64,000 nt of DNA from Alopecurus myosuroides (Eukaryota > Streptophyta > Magnoliopsida > Poales > Poaceae): positions 36,455,919-36,519,918 of the forward strand of contig CM054061.1 in the NCBI GenBank assembly GCA_028641055.1. The letters run 5' to 3'. The notes under the pieces were generated by a model. That model ran no database searches. It was not told where the DNA came from and worked only from the letters and a program-made list of their open reading frames with translations. A program made the translations under genes and the position numbers. This document shows, piece by piece, positions 24,911-35,613 of this stretch; the first letter of the stretch is position 1, and each line of letters opens with the position of its first letter.

Positions 24911-24996
24911 CCCCCTCCATCTTATATTAATTGTCTCAAAGCTGGACACATCTACTTTTGTCCAGCTTTGAGACAATTAATATGAGACGGAGGGGG
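24911..24996. mobile_element. Stowaway MITE, 86 bp
   Basis: A near-perfect palindrome with ends CCCCCTCCATCTTATATTAA and its inverse, flanked by TA at 24909-24910 and 24997-24998. The inner inverted parts (AATTGTCTCAAAGCTGGACA) pair around a short loop. Typical short Stowaway. Confidence 0.88.
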
Positions 24997-25443
24997 TACA
25001 TCAGTTTACAATATCCAATTTAGGGCAATGGTATTTACATACATGATTCACATAGAAAATTTAACAGTTCCTTATTGAGTTTGCCGTTGTTTCCTACCGC
25101 TGTGATGAAAGGAAACTCCGAACATGGTTTTCTGGTAGTCTTTATTTTGAACACCTGCACAGGTGATTCAACAATAGAGAAACAATAATGTTATGGTCAA
25201 TAGAAGCATCATTAAGTAACTGGGGCTCCTAGTGTAGGACCTGGATTGTTATATCAGATTTGCCCAACATATGTCTGAGCCTTTGTTGTTGCTGGCACCA
25301 GCCATATATCCTAAAAATATTCTGGATGTAGTTAATGTGTACTATGCGAACCATTCAATCGGATATGGAAATATGATATATATACACAAGATGGTAATAG
25401 CACCGACACGTGATAACATGCATTTTTAAGAGCAATATACTTA

Positions 25444-25546
25444 CTCCCTCCGATCCATATTAATAGGTGCTGAAGTGGATGTATTTAGACATGTTTTATT
25501 GCTAGATACATCCACTTTAGCACCTATTAATATGGATCGGAGGGAG
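25444..25546. mobile_element. Stowaway MITE, 103 bp
   Basis: Inverted ends CTCCCTCCGATCCATATTAA and its inverse are flanked by TA at 25442-25443 and 25547-25548. The inner arms (GGTGCTGAAGTGGATGTAT) pair with minor mismatches. Typical Stowaway. Confidence 0.9.
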
Positions 25547-25548
25547 TA

Positions 25549-28500
25549 GTAAAAAAAGGAAGAATGCTAGAATGGAGAATGTGTGGTGACTTCCTCGGTA
25601 GGTCTTTGTATGAAATAATGACCAAGAGAACAAACAGGTGGGTGAACATTGGAACATGTAAAGTATATATGGGGAATAAACATCCCAAACCTTGGTAGAA
25701 GCAACAATCTACCATGCAAAAGTGTAGTGATTTAGAAGTCACATAACACAAGATGACTGGATACCAATTAGAGCTAGGTTTACATGGGACATACATTCAT
25801 GAATTTAGTATGCACAAATACATAAGTCGACCACAGGTTTAAGCTGGAAATCAAAGAATGATCTATACGATTGATCAAAGAGATTCATGTAACCAATAAT
25901 ATCATACCAAAATTCAAAAACATTTGGTCTTGGTGATGTGAACAAAGTGACATATCGATAACGACATGACTGGATGATTATAGAGCCAAAATAAGCTGGA
26001 GATAGGTGCAACCGACGATATGTACACCTAAAAGAAGATAAAACGTAAGAAAAAACACATAATTTCCTAATGCATCTTTCCTATATAGCATGGAGTAGCA
26101 GCTAAGTATATAGGCTAACTAAGCAATCCCAACATCTTGCTCATTTGAGAGAGGGTATAGGGATAAAAGTTTGGTAGTTTAAACAGATAAATGAAGAATC
26201 TTATGCTTATAAGTATTAACATAACTCATAATTAGTTGGTTCCTTCTAAAGTATCCAAGTACTGCATCTTTTTTTCGTTTCAACTTTGAACAGTAGATGA
26301 CCCTGCAAGCGCCGATAGATAACTGGTGGAATTATCAAGAAGCGTGATACAAAGGGAAGCTCACAAACAAGTTTAGCTAAAAAACACCGAGAATTTAATC
26401 ATGGTATCCAAAGAGTGAAAATACAGCAGGCGTCTCTCCCAGTTCAGAATTTTTCTAAACACGATCAAGGCAATAAAAGCGTGCCCATATAGTACTCCTA
26501 CAAATAATTCGGTACAAATCAAATCTCATACCACCAAAATAGTGAACATGTTGCAGAAATTGTAGGTCATATCATACAGGATGGAATACGTTCATAGTAA
26601 TAGTGATTAGTTTACGGACTATTGGCATCATATAGTTACTTGTAAACACAAACAGTTTGGTCTGTCTAGTTTACTCTATTCACTCCAATTACTTAATGTA
26701 CGATTTGTTCTAGAATAGTAATATGTAGGACAAACCAAAGCGGCAACACTAAAACATATACGAAAAATAGTTGAACCGAATGCCAACTAAAATGGGACCA
26801 GTAAAGCTGCAACCTGAAGATCCGGAGACCTCGGGCCATGTCAAGAGAAATAATTAAAATGCAGAGAGCAATGATAAGCATGCACAACAAATATGATTCC
26901 ACACAGAAACAACTAAACGAATAACTAAATCTTGTCCAGGTATCAGCGTATTTGCAAGAAAATAAATATATAGACACACAAACAGAGAAATTCTTGAAAC
27001 TTATAGAGGAAGCAAAGATGACTATGGGGTTGCAATGAAAAAATATCAAAGAGAGATGGATGAGGAAAGGGGATTATATGGGATTCAAACACTGGTACAG
27101 ATGCAAGATATATGCAGTAAATTGTATGATGAAAACTTCACCATCGTCATCATATAGTAGTCGCACTATCCACAGGAACCCGTTTCGGGAGTTCTTTAAG
27201 CCAACGACGATATTTGTGAGCCGCTTTTCCAAGTGACCAGCACATCTCATGGTCCCTCGAATCAGAGGAAAGGCTTACACTGAACTCTTTCCATTAACTT
27301 TTTTTGTCAAAAAATTTATGTCAAGGAACCTTGGTCAAGCTCATAATGTGATTGATTTCATAGCTACTCATGTCAGCAGGAGGAAAATGTACACAATCAT
27401 GTTTTTAGAAGTATAGAACCCATATGAAAAAGAAACTCAGATAGCTACCCCATTTCATTTTGAGAAGACGATTGCTATCTGATAGACTGCATCGCCTCCA
27501 ACACACCATAAAGGAAAAAACTTCAAGAGTGGGACACGACAACGGCCTACAAAACAAATGTGCAGCAAAGCTGGAACTAACATAAGGGAGCAAGAATGGT
27601 TCCAAACACCAATGGATGCATCAGAAAAAAAGGCAAAAGACACTTGCATAATTAAATTGAAACCTTAGCATTTCTCTTCTAATCACAGACTATATCCATG
27701 GATCAAACAATAACCTTCCATGATATCGAGACCTCCCTTCATCCGATAAGAGAGTGCACCCCATGAAGAAACATATCCTTGTAAACAATATTTCCACAGT
27801 GCAACTAAAATACAGGTCATGCACTGATTATATTTGTTATCACGATGAGTAGGTGAAGCATAGGGTATGATGAAATCACCATGCCAATGCTTAAATTACT
27901 TGAGAAAAAACCACAATTTTGATATTTTTTCTATCCATGTTAATCAAGAAAAATAGGAGAACACAATATTGATTTATTGAAGTAGCACAACGACATGAGT
28001 TGTTGTTTTCAGATGTTTCACTTTCCCATTTAGCCATAAAACACTTTTAAATAGCGAAATAACCAATTTAACCGCAGCCCAAAAAGAAGATAAATCCACA
28101 CTATAGCGCAACTAATTGGCGCCATATGCAGCTAATGCCGTTAAATCGTACAGACACACCAAATAGCGTGACCATCCTAAAGCGCTATAGAGCCAATATA
28201 GACATAGATTTGAAACTTCGCATACCACTAACAAAATGCTAACAATTGGACGATGAAAAAAACAAACTTAATAGACGGTTCTGTTAATAACAAAATCCCA
28301 TTATTTTATAAATGTTTGCTTTTATGAAATGGTGATCAAAACAAACTACATAGCAAGAAAGGAATATGTCTTGGGTAGCCTAGACTATAACTAAAGGGTC
28401 AGAGAAGGATAAACTATAATTTCTAGGAAAATACGGAAATTTAGCGTGGCTATCCAATGGAAAATTTAACATGGGCGTGAGATATGCTCTGGAGCAAGTA

Positions 28501-29700
28501 CCTTTTGAGGACTCCATGAAGCATATGGCAAACATGAAAATCAGGCAACAACAAGCGAGAAAAATGAGCCGTAGTCCTGCTACGTGACCAGTGAAAAGGA
28601 AACAACATAATGGTGAGTCAAAGAGACATCACTAAGTTCCAATAAGAAGAAAAAGGAAACAAATGCACTTTAAAACCCAGAATGGTGCAAGCTAATTATA
28701 AATACTTGTCTTTTAGTACCAGACCAGACCAGGGAAGAACCATCCCCTGTTTAGAGAAAGAAACTTTATTATACCACAAACATGGAAGACAAAGCAGCAG
28801 TTGTGGCCAACATAATTTACGATCTCATACTCGCATGACCATGCTGACCAAACATATCGGAGGGACAAAAGGTGAGACCAGGACACACTAGGAAAAATAT
28901 GCAATCTATCATGCCGAAGATAAATCATATACTGAAGATGCACCAAAGTTATACATAACGTTGGGGATCACTTAAAGTTACAGAAGAAGTGTATTTCCTA
29001 GTTTTATATTCCTGAGATATGTAACCTGAATTATATTCAGCATTGAACTCGTCCTGGTAATTATTTGAATAAAAATAATATATGCATTGCATGACCCTGC
29101 CACAAACTATATTCATTAGTCTGACGGACACAAAAAAGAAGTTCATATATAATGATTAACCTTTTTCCTTGTAGATAATATGACATACTAATAGTGTATT
29201 CATGTTATTAGTACAGAGAAATTACCTAGATAAATCGGTGTTCAGGGATGGAGTCATAGGGGTGGTGAATCGGCAGACAATAGCAGTACCAAAACAATTG
29301 TATAAGCACCTGTTGAATTAACATGTTGTGACGAGCATGTATGTATGTCAGAGGGTCTCCTCGAAGCTGCAGCTGCTCCATCGGTCTCCTGGTTTTGCAT
29401 CAGCTAGTGCTACAACAGGGCATCAATGCGGTCATGTACAGATAAAATAAGAGATGGGAGAGAGAAGAGACATACACGTACATTGGATTTGAGCATGGCG
29501 ATGCTAGTTGAGACTTGAGACACACAACCTATTCCTCCTAGTTTCCTCTTGCCTCATCTTCACCCACCGAGCAGCCATACCGGAGATGAGTAAGCACCTG
29601 GCGATACAGATTACAACAATGCTCGGCGGCGGCCGGCTGGACAAAGACAATTAAAAATGTGTGCATCTGAATCTGAGGAACGCAGACCTAATCCAAGAAC
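25549..29700. other. AT-rich DNA without recognised genes
   Basis: Over 4 kb of AT-rich sequence with no domain-bearing ORF longer than about 120 codons. Some short minus-strand stretches (for example 27160-27300) look exon-like, and the stretch lies downstream of the first-exon-like fragment at 29.76-31.1 kb. It could be intronic remains of a gene captured on that strand. I cannot support any exon chain. Confidence 0.4.
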
Positions 29701-30015
29701 ATTAATAACATAGACATAAAAGGGGAAAACGCAAAAAGAGTTCCGCGAGGATCAGGAACTTACCAGATGGATTGGAGGATGTGAAGAGCGGAAGAGGTGA
29801 GGGAATTGGGCACCCTGGCGTTGACGTACTCAGCCTGAACCACCGGATATGTCGTCTCCCGTGTGGCCATAGCCCGAGGAGAAGGAGAGCGCGGTTTCCT
29901 TGGGAGTCACCGCCGGCTTGTGCTCCTCCTTCCATCTTGCGGTGCAGCTGTGGAGTACATCCTCCGCTGCGAGGGCTCGACGCGTCCTCTGTGGGTTGAG
30001 CAGAGACTAAGGGCT

Positions 30016-30817
30016 CAGGGGCGAAGCCAGGAAATTTGGTCATCGGTGTCAACACAAACAAAAAAGAGAAAATGTGTCTAAAATATACCATGAATGTATA
30101 TAGCTGGTATTGCTAAAGGCACAACCGGTATATTTTAACATTCATACAATGTATTTATTTAATAAACTAACACAAATAAGAAACAATAACTGTCAATATA
30201 TCATATCAAATCAAAGGTCCAACTAACCTCTCTATTTCTTTTGGCCTCTACGATCTTTCATCTTGAGAAATCGGTCTATCACATCCTTACATGGAGTTGA
30301 GTATAGAAGTCTTTGCTCCAAGAAGCAAATGATGCAATGGTTCATGAAATCATCACCAATGCGATTACGTAGCACTGTCTTCACTATCTTCATTGCTGAA
30401 AAGCACCTCTCAACAGATGCAGTGGCCACGGGCAAAACTAACACTAGCTTGAGGAGTTGATACACCAAAGAAAATGCCAAATGCTTGTTTGTACTAACCA
30501 TCAGCTTAGCAAGTTCAGAAATAGTTTTCAAACTCACAAATCTTTCATCTGCTCGCACATTATCAATGTAGAATGGAAATTCGTGGGCAAGATCCTTCAG
30601 TTCAATGGAACTGAAATCATCTGGATAGGACTTAGCTAAATCATCTGGCAAGATCCTTCAGTTCAATAGAATGCGTCTTCCACTATGCCATAAATGGGCT
30701 GGGTCAAATACAATTTTTACTGGGTCATTTTCCTAGACTGGGTACACATACATGGGGATTAGGCCAAGGTCATCGGTGTCAATTGACACCAGCCGAAACA
30801 CTGTAGCTCCGCCCCTG
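30016..30817 (-). mobile_element. hAT transposon, internally deleted
   Basis: Termini CAGGGGCGAAGCC and, inverted, CAGGGGCGGAGCT, flanked by an exact 8-bp TSD TAAGGGCT (30008-30015 and 30818-30825). The 802-bp element keeps only the 3' coding part of a transposase, so it is non-autonomous. A short direct duplication, GGCAAGATCCTTCAGTTCAA, occurs near 30589 and 30644. Confidence 0.95.
30232..30651 (-). pseudogene. hAT transposase C-terminal dimerization domain
   Basis: 139-residue frame ending in a stop inside the hAT element. It contains LVLVLPVATASVERCFSAMK and LRNRIGDDFMNHCIICFLEQ, the conserved hAT C-terminal dimerization motif. N-terminal zinc finger and catalytic region are absent. Confidence 0.9.
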
Positions 30818-31719
30818 TAAGGGCTGGTGGCGCAAGAGCAGGGGAGAGGGGGATGGTGAGATGTGAGCGACGCGGAGGTGTCGCTGGAGAAGAGGGGCGG
30901 CGGAGGCAGCAAGAGAAATGGCGCGAAGTGGAGGCGGCACGGACGGGACGAGCGCGGGTAGGGTTTCTACCGTGGGACGCCTCTCTTTTACCTCACCGAG
31001 CGTTCCCCGCAGCGGAACGGCTCAACCAGCTCGTGCACACACAGAGAAATCACCCCACACACTGCCATGTCGGTCCAAAACGTCAAGGGCCACCAGCAGC
31101 AAAACACAGTGTATAAGCGGGTAAAATCGTACCAGCCAACACGGGATCACTAGGATGGACGATCAGGATCGTTTCATCACCTCAATCTAACGGTCATTAA
31201 GTCACATGGCCTGAGAAACGCCCCAACACTAGTAAGGATGTTATCTTTAGATGATCTGGGGGCTCTGAAACGGTGTGAGGCTCCCAGCCTGCTTGTGCTG
31301 GGTCCTTCGCTTGGTTGGGTTTGCAAGTGGTAGTGCAATGGAAAAGTGATATCAATAAGGAACAGATGCATTTCTTGCAAAAATCCCAGGCGGGCAACCG
31401 GCTGCCAGCTATACGCGTGAGAGAAACTGGCTGATGCATGTATAGATTTTGTGTTTCCAGAAAAATTTTCCGGGCATCAAGTGTACATGCGTAAATCACA
31501 CCTACTAAAAAATAGAGTCGGCAAGAAAAATATATTATGAAGTAATTAACCACACACAACAAGAAATAATGTCTCCATGCAGCCTCTCGCTAAAGGAAAG
31601 TATATTTCAGTAAAGGCTAGGGGTATAATTACTCTCGTAATATTACACCCCAACTCCAAGATTTGATCAAAATTGGTGCATGCTATGTTGATTTATATAT
31701 GTTATTGTAATACAAAACC

Positions 31720-32163
31720 TTATGTCGATTTGATAGGTGGGCAATGTGCCTGACACTCTTTTACGGAATCATAACACGGTACGCCTGGCCGAGTGAGGCA
31801 ACAGAAGCATTTTGCGATCCATGCAATACCTTTGGTCTTACAATCCCTAGGGACACAAAAAGCCAAGTGGATCTTGCTCTCATCTAGAGATGTTTCCACT
31901 GTAGTAGCGTTGGCACGACCATCTTGATTGATCCTTCGGGTTTCCGGACGACCTACAATTTAAGATTGTATAGATGTCAGTGCAAAATATGCAAGTAATG
32001 CCTCGTACGCATGGAGGAACAGACTCTGTAAAATATTGTGGACTAGCTGCGAGTATAAACAGTTGTATATATACTCGGGTATGATATACTTACATTGTCC
32101 AGCAACAGCAAGGTACGCCATGAAAAACAGAGCAATCACGTAAAACACGCTGCCGTTTTTCAT
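31720..32163 (-). CDS. Secreted cysteine-rich peptide (MEG/ESF1-like or defensin-like)
   Basis: Two exons, 32094-32163 and 31720-31952, joined across a 141-bp GT-AG intron (donor AAT|GTAAGT, acceptor TTGTAG|GT), give an uninterrupted 100-residue protein ending in TAA. Residues 1-23 form a signal peptide (MKNGSVFYVIALFFMAYLAV...). The mature part has Cys24 and a C-terminal block of eight Cys at 56, 61, 72, 74, 75, 83, 90 and 94: C-x4-C-x10-C-x-CC-x7-C-x6-C-x3-C with CYDSVKEC near the end. An intron right after the signal peptide, a spacer, and the C-x-CC/EC-x3-C spacing recall plant maternally expressed (MEG) and EMBRYO SURROUNDING FACTOR 1-like peptides, which act as secreted signals in seed and embryo development. 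The family assignment is inference. TATAAA lies on the minus strand at 32231-32236. Confidence 0.72.
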
Positions 32164-32239
32164 TGTGTGAGGGTCTGTGTTTTTGTTTTGACGAACTAGT
32201 CGAAGGCAATGAGGCCAGGTCTGGCCTAAGTTTATATTT

Positions 32240-35200
32240 TTTTTTTTAGAAATGGGAGCCTCTGCCCCGGCCTCTGCATCAAAATGATGCACACAGCCGG
32301 ACTTTATTAAAAGAGTAAAAAATATCCAGAACCAAATTCAGTTTACAGTTTACGGATCACTCAAGGTGGCCACAAAAATCAGCCACTCAAAAATAACTAA
32401 AAGTATATTATGCATCTATCCGTCTTGCATTAAGCCACCCACCCCGGCTGTAGATAGCCCGTACGACCGCCAGCAGCCGGGTACAGCCTGAATCCATAAG
32501 TCCTCGCTGGTCTACAGGAAGAAGAAAGGACCATGTCTGTAAGGAATATACCGCCTTGTTTACAACCTACAAAAAGTGAACATTGTTTCGTTTGTTAAAA
32601 ATCACATCATTACGGCTGTTCCAAATCTCCCAGAGGAACGCAGCCACTCCGACACGAATGCGTGCCTTAGTTTTTTTATCAATGCCATTTAGCCAGCTAC
32701 CAAACATATGCGCAATATTAGTAGGTGGGTAAATGTTGAAAGTGAAGTGAATTAGACGCCAAATATCATGAGCAAAAGGACAGGAGATAAACAAATGCTC
32801 TACCGACTCATCCGTATCACAGAAAACACACTTTTTACATCCTACCCAACTCCTTTTTAACAAATTATCTTTGGTTAAAACTACCTTTCTGTTCAGAAAC
32901 CAAAGGAAAATCTTAATTTTCAAAGGAACCTTTAATTTCCACAAGTATTTTCGCAAAAATCTTGTAGAACCATGAAGCAAGTCTGCATAATATGATTTTA
33001 CGGAGAAGGATCCATCCATAGTTAATTTCCATTGGAACACATCCATTTCGTTATTGAGATGGACACCCATTAATCTCTCGACCAAGTGTAACCATAAACC
33101 TCTTCTGTCACCGAAAATAGTCCTCCTGAATCGCATATCCAGGGGATTGTGTGACAACACCTCTGCCACCGTGACATTTTTGTGTACCACTAAATTGAAA
33201 AGAGATGGGTATGATTGTGATAACGGTTCATCACCTAACCATGTGTCCTCCCAAAACCTAACATTTTGTCCATTCCCGAGAGCAAACTTTCCCCGTGCGA
33301 AGAACTCGTGCTTCACCTTCATGATTCCTTTCCAGAACAGAGAGTCTAACGGTTTTGCTACTACTTGGGACAACGTTTTATCCCCCAGATATTTGTTAGT
33401 CAATAATTCCTGCCATACTCCCTCCTCATGCATCATCTTAAACAGCCATTTGCTCAACAAACACATATTTTTTATTTCTAAGACCTCAATACCTAGGCCA
33501 CCCTGATCTTTTGGTCGACATACAATATTCCATTTCGTAAGACGGTATTTTCGTTTCTTGGTATCGCTTTGCCAGAAGAATCTAGAGCGATAAAAATCTA
33601 ATCGCTTCCTAAGCCCAATCGGTATTTCAAAAAAAGAGAGAAGAAACATAGGTAAGCTCGTCAAGACGGAATTAATTAATATGAGGCGGTCCCCATATGA
33701 TAAAAGTTTCCCAGCCCATGAACTTAGCTTTCTCTCGAACCTATCCTCCACCGGTTTCCACTCCTTATTTAAAAGCTTTCTATAGTGAATTGGGATACCA
33801 AGATATTTAAACGGTAAGCAGCCTACCTCACAACCGAAAATTTCACAATATTCATCTTGTGCATTCTTTGCCTCACCAAAACAAATAATCTCGCTCTTAT
33901 GAAAATTGATCTTAAGACCCGATAATTGCTCAAACAACGCTAGTATTAGTTTCATATTCAAGGCCTTTTGTAAATCGTGTTCCATGAAAAGAATCGTATC
34001 ATCCGCATATTGTAGGATTGAAACCCCTCCTTCGACAGGGTGAGGTATCAACCCTCCAACTTGGCCATCCTCCTTTGCTCGATCAATTAGGATGGCCAAC
34101 ATGTCGACAACAAGGTTGAAAAGGATGGGAGAGAGAGGGTCCCCTTGCCTCAGACCTTTTAGAGTTTGGAAATAATGACCGATGTCATCATTCACCTTAA
34201 TACCCACACTTCCTCCTTGAACAAAACGAGCCACCCAATCACACCAGACTGGTGAAAACCCTTTCATCCTTAACACTTGCTGAAGGAACGACCAATTCAC
34301 CTTATCATAGGACTTTTCGAAATCAATTTTAAACAGAACCCCGGCCATCTTTTTCCGTTGCAACTCATGAATCGTTTCGTGTAACACCACCACTCCCTCT
34401 AAAATATTTCTGCCTGGTAAGAACGCAGATTGAGTTGGTCGGATCACTCTACTCGCAATAGAAGTTACCCGATTAGTTCCCACTTTGGTGAACACTTTGA
34501 AACTAACATTTAATAGACAAATTGGCCGATATTGTTCGATACGACTGGCATCCTCTTTTTTTGGAAGCAACGTAATGACCCCAAAATTTAGCTTGAAAAG
34601 AGGTAGGTCGCCCTCATGAAGCTGGCGGAACATAGACATCAAGTCCTCTTTTATGACATACCAAAAATTTTGATAAAACTCAGCAGGAAACCCGTCTGGT
34701 CCTGGAGCTTTATTTTTCTCCATGTGAGAAATAGCTTCGAATACTTCCTTTTCGGTAAAAGGAGACGTAAGAATGCTATTCTCATCTGGAGAAATTTGTG
34801 GCATGTCATCAGTCATATCCTCAATCAACGATACGTAGCTCGGTGCCGGTGCTCCGAACAATTTCTTATAATATTCAGAAATGAAAACCCGCAAGTTTGC
34901 CTCTCCTACAATCGTACCCTCGTCCTGTTCTAGCTGAAAATTTTTCTTTTTTCTATGCTTCCCATTAGCGATAAGATGGAAATACCTCGTGTTGCTCCCA
35001 CCCTCTTGGATATACTTAACTTTCGCTCTTTGTGCCCACTTAGATTCTTCATCTCGTTTTAAATTAGCTAAGCATTCATCTGCTTCCTTTTTTGCAGCCC
35101 GTTGGGCCGCAGAAAGTGGAATAGACTCAGCTTTGATATCAAGTTGATCTATCAGAAGAGTTAACTTTTCTTTTTGTTTTTTGTACTCACCACTCAGATT

Positions 35201-35613
35201 TTTTGCCCACCCCCGTAAATATTGTCGCAAATGTCTAATCTTATTTTGCCATCTCTCGACAGGGCTATCACCAAAATGGATCGATATCCATTCTCGTCGA
35301 ACCATATCGAAGAAACCCTCCTGACGCATCCAAGAGAGTTCAAAAGAAAAATGACTTTTGTTTCCAACATGTGCCTGAGCCCCAGAATCTAAAATTAGCG
35401 GTGTATGATCTGACCCCGTTCGGGTGAGAGCATGCACAGATACCAGGGGATACTTCTGTTCCCATTCAACACTTGCAAGAAAGCGATCTAACTTCTCATA
35501 AGTCGGATTGTCCCCCCAACTAGCCCAAGTAAATTGTCTTCCAGATAAACGCAGCTCCTTCAAATCTAAGCTTTCTATTATCGCATTGAAAATAAAAGGC
35601 CATCTTGCATTTA
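32240..35613 (-). mobile_element. 5'-truncated LINE retrotransposon
   Basis: Minus strand. Starts in the middle of the endonuclease domain near 35613 (reading NARWPFIFNAI), runs through RT and the C-terminal zinc-binding domain, a short 3' UTR, and ends in a poly(A) tail (poly(T) at about 32238-32249 on the plus strand). Both junctions carry ATATAAA-like sequence, a possible short TSD. The long uninterrupted frame suggests a fairly recent insertion. Confidence 0.9.
32567..35563 (-). CDS. LINE ORF2 fragment: endonuclease end, reverse transcriptase, zinc-binding C-terminus
   Basis: 998-residue open frame without internal stops. It begins in the last part of an AP-type endonuclease (GRQFTWASWGDN, and SDHTPL with the catalytic His). 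The RT follows with FYQNFWYVIKEDL, LLPKKEDASRIEQYRPICLLN, FEKSYDKVNW, GLRQGDPLSPILFNL, the catalytic YADD in LQYADDTILF, and FKYLGIPI. The C-terminus has LKIKIFLWFLNRKVVLTKDNLL and a C-x2-C...H-x4-C zinc-binding pattern typical of the plant LINE RT-associated domain, then LWEIWNSRNDVIFN. The TAG at 32567 is probably one nonsense change before the usual end, since the frame reads on with LINE-like text. ORF1 is lost. Not functional as a whole, but the RT motifs are all present. Confidence 0.92.
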   Translation of the reverse strand: MKELRLSGRQFTWASWGDNPTYEKLDRFLASVEWEQKYPLVSVHALTRTGSDHTPLILDSGAQAHVGNKSHFSFELSWMRQEGFFDMVRREWISIHFGDSPVERWQNKIRHLRQYLRGWAKNLSGEYKKQKEKLTLLIDQLDIKAESIPLSAAQRAAKKEADECLANLKRDEESKWAQRAKVKYIQEGGSNTRYFHLIANGKHRKKKNFQLEQDEGTIVGEANLRVFISEYYKKLFGAPAPSYVSLIEDMTDDMPQISPDENSILTSPFTEKEVFEAISHMEKNKAPGPDGFPAEFYQNFWYVIKEDLMSMFRQLHEGDLPLFKLNFGVITLLPKKEDASRIEQYRPICLLNVSFKVFTKVGTNRVTSIASRVIRPTQSAFLPGRNILEGVVVLHETIHELQRKKMAGVLFKIDFEKSYDKVNWSFLQQVLRMKGFSPVWCDWVARFVQGGSVGIKVNDDIGHYFQTLKGLRQGDPLSPILFNLVVDMLAILIDRAKEDGQVGGLIPHPVEGGVSILQYADDTILFMEHDLQKALNMKLILALFEQLSGLKINFHKSEIICFGEAKNAQDEYCEIFGCEVGCLPFKYLGIPIHYRKLLNKEWKPVEDRFERKLSSWAGKLLSYGDRLILINSVLTSLPMFLLSFFEIPIGLRKRLDFYRSRFFWQSDTKKRKYRLTKWNIVCRPKDQGGLGIEVLEIKNMCLLSKWLFKMMHEEGVWQELLTNKYLGDKTLSQVVAKPLDSLFWKGIMKVKHEFFARGKFALGNGQNVRFWEDTWLGDEPLSQSYPSLFNLVVHKNVTVAEVLSHNPLDMRFRRTIFGDRRGLWLHLVERLMGVHLNNEMDVFQWKLTMDGSFSVKSYYADLLHGSTRFLRKYLWKLKVPLKIKIFLWFLNRKVVLTKDNLLKRSWVGCKKCVFCDTDESVEHLFISCPFAHDIWRLIHFTFNIYPPTNIAHMFGSWLNGIDKKTKARIRVGVAAFLWEIWNSRNDVIFNKRNNVHFL

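Larger units (their letters stand above)
29758..31110 (-). pseudogene. Gene 5'-end-like fragment (promoter, 5' UTR, first exon), interrupted by a hAT element
   Basis: Minus strand, outside the hAT element (30016-30817). 31110-30826 is GC-rich with AGAAACCCTACCC-type 5' UTR sequence and CT-rich stretches typical of grass first exons. 30007-29763 continues as a GC-rich exon ending at a good donor (CATCTG|GTAAGT, near 29760). Two alternative frames are open across the exon; neither gives a protein I recognise. The abrupt GC-rich island within AT-rich DNA, near a Helitron 3' end on the same strand, fits a captured gene fragment, but a degraded resident gene is equally possible. Confidence 0.4.

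Noticed and set aside
25549..29700. Chain of minus-strand exons linking to the first-exon-like block at 29.8 kb
   Set aside because: Some short open stretches exist (for example 27160-27300), but no frame-consistent splice chain could be built.
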